Of a stretch of 8,530 nt of DNA, positions 6,057 to 8,530 are shown one piece after another. The position numbers and the translations under genes are program-made. Within the stretch, counting starts at the first letter, position 1. Each line of letters begins with the position of its first letter. The stretch is from contig DBMN01000285.1 of NCBI GenBank assembly GCA_002298965.1, positions 1 through 8,530 of the forward strand. Direction: 5' to 3'. Below the pieces are notes generated by a model, which saw only the letters and a program-made list of their open reading frames with translations, was not told the origin of the DNA and did not search any database. Source of the stretch: Rhizobiales bacterium UBA697. GTDB taxonomy: Bacteria; Pseudomonadota; Alphaproteobacteria; Rhizobiales; Ancalomicrobiaceae.

Positions 6057-6461
6057 TCACGCCTCGGCGGCGATGTCGGCGACGCTCCAGCCCTTCAGCT
6101 CCGCCTTGAAGGCGTCGTAGGCGCGCTCGCAGGCCTTGCGCAGCCGGCAGGCGGCGACGATGCGGCACTGTTCCTCCTGCCGCAGCCGGCAGGGGAAGAG
6201 GTTCTCCTCGCCCTCGAACAGTTCGACGATCTCCATCACGTCGATCGCCTCGGCCGGCCGCGCCAGACGATAGCCGCCGCCGTTGCCGCGGCGCCCGCGG
6301 ATGTAACCGGCGCGCATCAGCTCGTGACAGGACTTCACCACCAGCGATTCCGTCAGCCCCAGATCGCGCGACATTTCCGGCATGGTCACCGGGCGCCCCT
6401 GGTTCTTCTGGCAGATCATCAGGATGCGCAGCGCGCCGTTGGTCGAGGGGTTGAGATGCAT
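6057..6461 (-). CDS. Second Rrf2-family Fe-S transcriptional regulator
   Basis: This 134-residue protein has the same layout as its neighbour: MHLNPSTNGALR, a helix-turn-helix around 26-50, wing GNGGGYRLARPAEAI at 59-73, and cysteines at 91, 99 and 105 (PCRLRQEEQCRIVAACRL). My ungapped hand alignment gives 53 identities over the first 130 residues of the two proteins, so they are paralogues rather than a recent duplicate. It also has Cys17, Cys45 and Cys111. Asn is again at position 8. It stops soon after SVADI, close to the usual Rrf2 minimum length. The gene is convergent with the first regulator (3 bp between stop codons) and divergent from the YgiQ gene across 216 bp, so YgiQ or itself are candidate targets. 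The signal sensed is unknown; an Fe-S cluster responding to NO, iron or oxidants is likely from the family. Confidence 0.9.
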   Translation of the reverse strand: MHLNPSTNGALRILMICQKNQGRPVTMPEMSRDLGLTESLVVKSCHELMRAGYIRGRRGNGGGYRLARPAEAIDVMEIVELFEGEENLFPCRLRQEEQCRIVAACRLRKACERAYDAFKAELKGWSVADIAAEA

Positions 6462-6543
6462 GCGTCGTCCCGTGGCCTGTCGCGAAAATTGCCGTCGACA
6501 TGGGTCTGCACCCTAACCCGGATCACGGGCGGCGAGATCCGCA

Positions 6544-6574
6544 GTGATACGCAAAGTTCGATTTCCTGCGTCAC
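6544..6574. promoter_or_regulatory. Imperfect inverted repeat between the second Rrf2 gene and ygiQ
   Basis: GTGATACGCA at 6544-6553 and TGCGTCAC at 6567-6574 are inverted copies apart from two extra bases in the left arm, with 13 nt between. It is the clearest symmetry in the 216-bp divergent region and could be an operator for the adjacent regulator. It does not resemble the dyad at 5396-5418. Support is weak; elsewhere in this intergenic region I see only the ygiQ promoter. Confidence 0.22.
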
Positions 6575-6641
6575 TTTGGCCACGCCGCGCATCGATAGGG
6601 CCCGACACGCGCCTCGGGGCGGCTTTCCGCGCGCATCTTTC

Positions 6642-6670
6642 CTTGACGGCGCCGGCGTTCGCCCTATGGA
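6642..6670 (+). promoter_or_regulatory. Sigma-70-type promoter for ygiQ, probably giving a leaderless mRNA
   Basis: CTTGAC at 6642-6647 (TTGACG at 6643-6648) is followed after 16 bp by CTATGG/TATGGA at 6664-6670. This is close to the rhizobial housekeeping consensus. Transcription would begin about 6-8 nt after the -10, at roughly 6676-6678, which coincides with the chosen ATG. There is only a weak GGA before that ATG, in keeping with a leaderless or near-leaderless transcript. Confidence 0.5.
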
Positions 6671-6677
6671 TCGCCCG

Positions 6678-8530
<1,853 letters not shown>

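Noticed and set aside
6050..6060. Bidirectional terminator between the convergent Rrf2 genes.
   Set aside because: Only 3 bp separate the stop codons, and I saw no hairpin with T-tracts there.

Overview
This window is GC-rich DNA (third codon positions almost all G or C in the real genes). Its gene content points to an alphaproteobacterium, most likely of the Rhizobiales/Hyphomicrobiales type. The reasons are the twin-arginine (Tat) signal sequences, the Rrf2 regulators with RirA/NsrR-like cysteine spacing, and a -35/-10 pair resembling the rhizobial CTTGAC-N17-CTATAT consensus. The genus cannot be named from sequence alone. No tRNA, rRNA, CRISPR array, insertion sequence or other mobile element was seen.

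Left block, all on the minus strand (transcribed right to left, 5330 to 1). A Tat-exported protein-L-isoaspartate methyltransferase (PIMT)-like protein (4461-5330) overlaps by 4 bp a large polytopic membrane protein with a central spermidine-synthase-like Rossmann domain (1843-4464). After 20 bp comes a Tat-exported alpha/beta hydrolase (857-1822). These three look like one transcription unit. After a further 34 bp plus an inverted repeat lies a monoheme c-type cytochrome (442-771). It is followed by a 90-residue protein with one C-terminal membrane helix (106-378), whose ribosome-binding site sits inside a hairpin, and by the first 33 codons of an unrecognised gene (1-101) that leaves the window.

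Middle block. Two paralogous Rrf2-family regulators (5550-6053 plus, 6057-6461 minus) face each other tail to tail with 3 bp between stop codons. Both carry cysteines at exactly residues 91, 99 and 105, the Fe-S ligand pattern of RirA/NsrR-type sensors. The first is divergent from the PIMT-like operon across a 219-bp intergenic region holding a 22-bp and a 23-bp dyad, which are candidate operators.

Right block. A YgiQ-family radical SAM protein (6678 to beyond 8530) is read to the right from a promoter placed so close to the ATG that the mRNA may be leaderless.

The most interesting feature is the compact module of a Tat-exported SAM-methyltransferase homologue, a multispanning aminopropyltransferase-like protein that seems to lack the catalytic Asp, and a Tat-exported serine hydrolase, next to a probable Fe-S redox/NO/iron sensor. 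Its function is not known to me. A role in cell-envelope repair or modification under redox control is inference only.
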